From assembly GCA_021613535.1 (NCBI GenBank), contig CP075493.1, positions 6,324,001 to 6,388,000 of the forward strand: a stretch of 64,000 bases of DNA. The letters run 5' to 3'. Shown piece by piece: positions 59,797 to 64,000 of this stretch (its first letter is position 1; each line of letters opens with the position of its first letter). The position numbers and the translations under genes were made by a program. Source of the DNA: Adineta vaga. Its lineage: Eukaryota; Rotifera. Under the pieces are notes generated by a model. That model did no database searches. It was not told the origin of the DNA and saw only the letters and a list, made by a program, of their open reading frames with translations.

Positions 59797-61569
59797 ATGG
59801 CTATGTACAATTCTGCCACAAATTCAAATCAAGTAAATTAATTTAGAATAAAATTCAAATCATTATTTCATCTTGCTACGTTTATTTTTCTTCTTCTTCT
59901 TCTTTCAATCTTTAGGATGATGGTGATGTGACAATGATTAGCCATTCATTATTTTACAAACCTCCAAAAGGAGCGAGACATTTCAATAGTAGTTCATATG
60001 TTAGTGATAGAAATAATAATATATTTGACGATGATAACGAAGTAGATATATCTGAAGCTGTTCAACAAATTGAACAAGTTCTTGAATATTATCGAAAAGA
60101 ACTGAAACAAGAATCTTATACACAATTAGATTGTAATCGAAAATTGATAACACGTCTGTTTGATTTCATTCGACCAACTTATTCAACACATAAGAAAAAG
60201 ATGGATGATCTGAATATTTTATTCGAAGATATTTCTACTTTACAAGATTTACGATTTATTCGAGTCAAAGACAAACATGAACAATTAACAAGTGAAGTTT
60301 TACAACTAAAAAAATTATTGATTACATCAGCTAATGAAGGTCATAGTTGTAGAAATACAATAACAAAAGCTTATCGAGCAAGTAAGATGATGTTTGATAA
60401 ATAATATACAATGATATAGTAAGAAATTATTTAGATCCAATGATAAGTTATGAACAATGGATGGCGATGGAAGAAGATGCAAGAAAATTGAATAATTTAG
60501 TTGAATTACAACGTGATCGAATCAATGAACTTATCAATTTAATATCTCAAGAAGGTTAATATTTTACTGAATAATTATCGAATAATTTAATTGAGATAGA
60601 TAGATTTGAGGAGAAAAAGAAAAATAGGAAACGAATTTTAAAAAAAATCAAGTTTTAATGAAGAGTTGAATAGATCGGAGTATAAAACTGAAGATTTTCT
60701 TGTTGTATTCTCGAATGAATCAATCAGATTTAGATATTGAGTATTTGACTGATTTCAGAAGACCGAAACGAATGAAAATTCTACTATACATGTCTATTTT
60801 GAATGAATCTGATTGAATGTATACACATTCGATATGGTTATAATCAAGGTTAGATAAGATAGAAGTTTCTATGCGTTATAAAAAACAATTTCGAATATTC
60901 TTTCTTGTTTTTCAATGTATAATAGATCAACTTTAGTGGAAAGATAATTTTCTCCTAATATTTATTACATATATATATAGTATTGAGAGAAATTTTAGAT
61001 ACATCTTCGCTTCAAACATCATCATCCAGACATATATTTGCTCATTTCGATGAACTTCCAACACGAAAACGACAATCGGCTACTTCCAGTGCTAATACTG
61101 AACGTTTGTTGGTAGCAACTATTCAGTCAATTGTTGACGAACAACATGATTCAGGTACAGACACATTACCAAGATCAATCAATGAATTTCATTCACTCGG
61201 TACATCATCCATTCATTCCTTGTTTTGCTTTTTTTCTAAACGAAGTCACTTGTAGATACCGTAAATAATGAAGAGCGACCAACAGTAATTACTTCTACAT
61301 TACCACCACTCTCTCGAATCTCGTCATATAATGATATAAAGAAATGTCCTATATGCAACTATGAATTTCTTAGCACAGCTAATGAATTCGAAATCATTCA
61401 TCATGTTGAAACATGTTTATCCACAGCGGGTATTGAAGATCCTGGTGTTGTTGCTGAACCTAAACAATATGTTTGTCCGTATTGTTCTCGACAATATCAA
61501 GGCAATGATGAAAAAGCTTATCACCAACATTTAGCATTTTGTTACACTGAATATCCCGAAACTTTCTAA
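59797..61569 (+). CDS. Coiled-coil protein with C-terminal C2H2/UBZ-like fingers, copy A
   Basis: Exons 59797-59832, 59916-60381, 60420-60554, 60981-61199 and 61256-61569 join in phase (1170 nt, 389 aa). A 12-residue first exon (MAMYNSATNSNQ) leads to a helical region with heptad character (VQQIEQVLEYYRKELKQES; LFEDISTLQDLRFIRVKDKH; EEDARKLNNLVELQRDRINE). A Ser/Thr-rich linker follows, then two C2H2-type fingers: CPICNYEF with HHVETC, and CPYCSRQY with HQHLAFC. The finger-plus-coiled-coil layout recalls TAX1BP1/CALCOCO-type autophagy receptors, whose UBZ fingers bind ubiquitin. I claim only resemblance, and there is no SKICH domain here. The gene next door is a paralogue with the same intron phases. 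Confidence 0.78.
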
Positions 61570-61746
61570 AAACAGAAAAAAAACAGAATTCGAAGCTGTT
61601 TTTTTTTCGTTTTCAATTTTGAAAATCTTTCCAGATACATATATAAACGCTCTATGTGATATAAATAAAAAATAAACATGAACAATATATTTCTATGTAT
61701 TTTTCTTTCTAATGAATGTTGCTACAAGATTTTTTTGTTCTGATAG

Positions 61747-61886
61747 GTTACAATCAATCTGATCATTCAGTCAAACGAAACATCTTTCTTGAATCTATTC
61801 GTATATGTCCATTTTGTCAAGCTATTTTTAATAAGTCAACAAGTGACGATGAACAATTTCAAGAACATATCGATGCTCATACATAA
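61747..61886 (+). CDS. Possible alternative terminal exon of copy A (UBZ-like finger)
   Basis: Begins after TTCTGATAG in acceptor phase 1 and is open to TAA: SIRICPFCQAIFNKSTSDDE, then FQEHIDAHT, close to the TAX1BP1-type UBZ pattern CPxCxxxF...F..H...H. It would join in frame to any phase-1 donor of copy A, for example the GTACAG at 61155. That would swap the two-finger end for this single finger. It could also be the relic of a third copy. Confidence 0.5.
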
Positions 61887-62667
61887 TAGAAACGAAAATA
61901 ATTTATCTATGTAATTGATTCTGTGTCTGTTTCTATGTGTTTTCTTTTTCTGTTTCTTTTTGATGAGATGAATATTATTTTTTTTTCTTGATAATTGCGC
62001 GAGAATTGAACAATGAATATATCGAATGTTGAATGTTCGTCGCTAAATAATGAGCAGCATTCTCTTGTATTATTCATGGGTTTTTATGGTTTATTAATCA
62101 TTGAATCAATCTATTTGTGTTTCAAACGAATTTGGATATTGAAAGGATGGAAGAAATTTTGAGATGGCATCTTGGTAAGTTTCATTTTTTTCCTTTATTC
62201 CTACAACTATTAGGAGAATTCGAACAGTAATAAAGAAAAAAGTAATAAAATGTAACGTTATGTATGCATGCATTCGTGTATATTACTCATTGGTGAAGCC
62301 GCATGCCAATGAATCATTTGTGAAATATTCTTCTGTTTTACAAATGGAAGCGAAAAATAAAGTTGTACTATGGACAAACTTTTGTCCGAAAGCATACGGT
62401 TTCCTCACACAAAATCACATATAATTAATTTTTCACTGATTATTTGGCCTTATTGAAATATCGTTTAATCGATGAATAGTTTAAGTTTTATTGAATTAGT
62501 AATTTTTTCGTTCTTATCTTCAGACACAACGTCATTAATGTTTGACTCTGTAATAGAAACTGCAAATGTGTCGACGTCTAAAACAAACCCTTCGTTTATG
62601 TTAACTTTAATATCATATTTCTAGATTATATATATTCGAGAAAAAACTTTTATTTTGTACGAATAGA
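61887..62667. other. Spacer between the two UBZ-type genes
   Basis: AT-rich with no supported gene. It contains the promoter of copy B. Confidence 0.45.
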
Positions 62668-63776
62668 ATGTATCCATTCAATGCGTGCATCAATTCTAGT
62701 CAAGTAAATAAATTATATCAAAATATTCGTTCTATTGTCTCTTTATAATTAGGATGATACAGACGTCACGATAATAAATCATTCCTTTATATATAATCAA
62801 AATGATGAACCTATTGATTGTTGTCTACCTGTTTTACGACGTTTACAACAAGCAAATCAAACATCAACACTGATGACTAATCAAAACGATTCTAATAATA
62901 AAGAGGAACATACCTATATAAATCAAGATTTATTTGAAGTTGGAAAACAACTTGAACAGATTTTAGATTATTATCGAAAAGAGTTTAAACAAGATTCGAA
63001 TAATCAATTCGAATGTAATCAACAATTAATAATACGTTTGATTGATACTATTCGACCACTATATTCTGCAGATGAAAAGAAGATTAAAGATTTAGATATT
63101 CTATTTGAAGATATCTCTCAACTTCATGAAAAACGCTTTATCGAACACAAAGAAAAAAATGATCAATTACAAAATAAAATTCGTCATTTGAAAAAATCAA
63201 TTATATCACCACCCATTGAAGACAATAGCCGAAACAGTCTTATGAATGATTTATATCGACTCAGTAAGATATTATTTTTGAGTAGAAACTAAAATTTCCT
63301 ATGATTTATTCATCGATGATGTAGATGCAATGGTTAATTATGAACAATGGATTGAAATCGAAGAAGAAACAAGAAAACTTCATAATTTAATAAAAATACA
63401 ACGTGATCAAATTGATACATTGATTGAACTTCTGTCCGAAAAAGGTAATTGTTTGATATTAATAATTATTCACTATGCTATATTATAGATTTAGTAAAAA
63501 CTGACGAACCAACTTGTTCTACTGAAGTTTTTATGGATAATACTCCAAAAAAATGTTCCCTCTGTGATTTTGAATTTCCACTTAGATCCACTGATGATGA
63601 AATCATTCAACATTTTGAAGCATGTTTTATCTATTACTGATGACACTCAAAATGTTTCCATGGAACCTAAACAATTGAAATGTCCATACTGTGATAAAAA
63701 ATTACCATATATTGATCATTTGATTTATCTTGAACATGTATCAAAATGTTGTAACAATATAGTCGATAATGAGTAA
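62668..63776 (+). CDS. Coiled-coil plus C2H2/UBZ-like protein, copy B, one-base frame break
   Basis: Tandem paralogue of the upstream gene. Exons are 62668-62703 (MYPFNACINSSQ, again 12 residues), 62753-63263, 63325-63444 and 63489-63776, with the same splice phases. Shared blocks: LDYYRKEFKQDSN, LFEDISQLHEKRF, VNYEQWIEIEEETRKLHNL. It lacks the Ser/Thr-linker exon of copy A. The first finger (CSLCDFEF, QHFEAC) is followed by a stop at 63638-63640. The second finger (EPKQLKCPYCDKKL) continues in another frame. Dropping one T of the 4-nt T run at 63625-63628 restores alignment to copy A, with a product of about 317 aa. It is either a sequencing error, a truncated protein or a young pseudogene. 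Confidence 0.72.
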
Positions 63777-64000
63777 AATAAATCGAATATCAAGTATTTC
63801 TTATGGATATGTATATAGTAATAAAACCAGTGAATATAATTATTTTCTTTTTGTAACATAGTTCATACGAATTTTTAGCTAAATCCAATAATATATGATT
63901 TCAATTGTTTTATCTAAATATCCTTGTGTGAAATTTTTCTTTTTTCGAAGAATGAAATAGTTAAACTAAAACTGACAAATCAAACTTTAGGAAAACGTAT

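Noticed and set aside
1-64000. tRNA, rRNA, CRISPR arrays, prokaryotic operons or promoters
   Set aside because: No cloverleaf with A and B boxes, no rRNA core sequence and no spaced repeats seen; gene structure is eukaryotic.

Overview
The window reads as nuclear DNA of a small metazoan, most likely a bdelloid rotifer (Adineta/Rotaria type). It is AT-rich. Most genes are cut by GT-AG introns of about 50-65 nt, and the protein set is animal: eL22, PEX13, a DAP5/eIF4G2 homologue, NAA80, clathrin light chain, an OATP/SLCO carrier, a PPP1R3-type glycogen-targeting subunit and a rhodopsin-like GPCR. The intronless ADP-ribosyltransferase fused to kinesin-light-chain-like TPRs is a type that is expanded in bdelloids. 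The species assignment is inference. There is no prokaryotic operon, rRNA, tRNA or CRISPR array that I can see.

Layout. 1-4.2 kb: mostly non-coding, with a possible exon end at the very left. 4.2-6.7 kb: 7TM receptor (+). 6.7-11.3 kb: gene-poor, with one broken membrane-protein ORF. 11.3-15.8 kb: nine-exon unknown scaffold-like protein ending in a PDZ ligand (+). 16.7-19.0 kb: a 200-aa unknown (+) and ribosomal eL22 (+). 19.6-24.7 kb: SLCO transporter (-) and a three-CBM14 chitin-binding secreted protein (-). 25.4-30.9 kb: large VWA protein (+) and a secreted PAN/EGF-like protein (+). 31-33.3 kb: small secreted or membrane peptides. 33.3-38 kb: an island of different composition with a Cys-rich secreted prepropeptide, a 48-bp minisatellite, a hairpin and mobile-element-like sequence. 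38.2-43.7 kb: an intronless ART-TPR protein (-), a 150-aa unknown (-) and, divergently, a lipid-anchored protein with three TIR-like domains and a CHORD-like zinc module (+). 44-46.6 kb: PEX13 (-) and a dispanin/CD225 protein (+). 48-52.9 kb: PPP1R3-like (-) with a 2.65-kb intron. 53.8-59.2 kb: DAP5 (+), NAA80 (+), clathrin light chain (-). 59.8-63.8 kb: tandem pair of coiled-coil plus C2H2/UBZ-like genes (+).

Most neighbours look unrelated in function (housekeeping, membrane traffic, glycogen, translation). The exception is 38-46.6 kb, where an ART, a TIR protein and a dispanin lie close together. I treat an innate-immune theme there as a hypothesis only. The strongest candidate novelty is the TIRx3-CHORD-like protein. 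A second recurring observation is that several otherwise well-conserved genes carry single-base frame breaks, three of them at or next to 4-nt homopolymers (SLCO, PPP1R3, second UBZ gene). This points to consensus errors or to decaying alleles.
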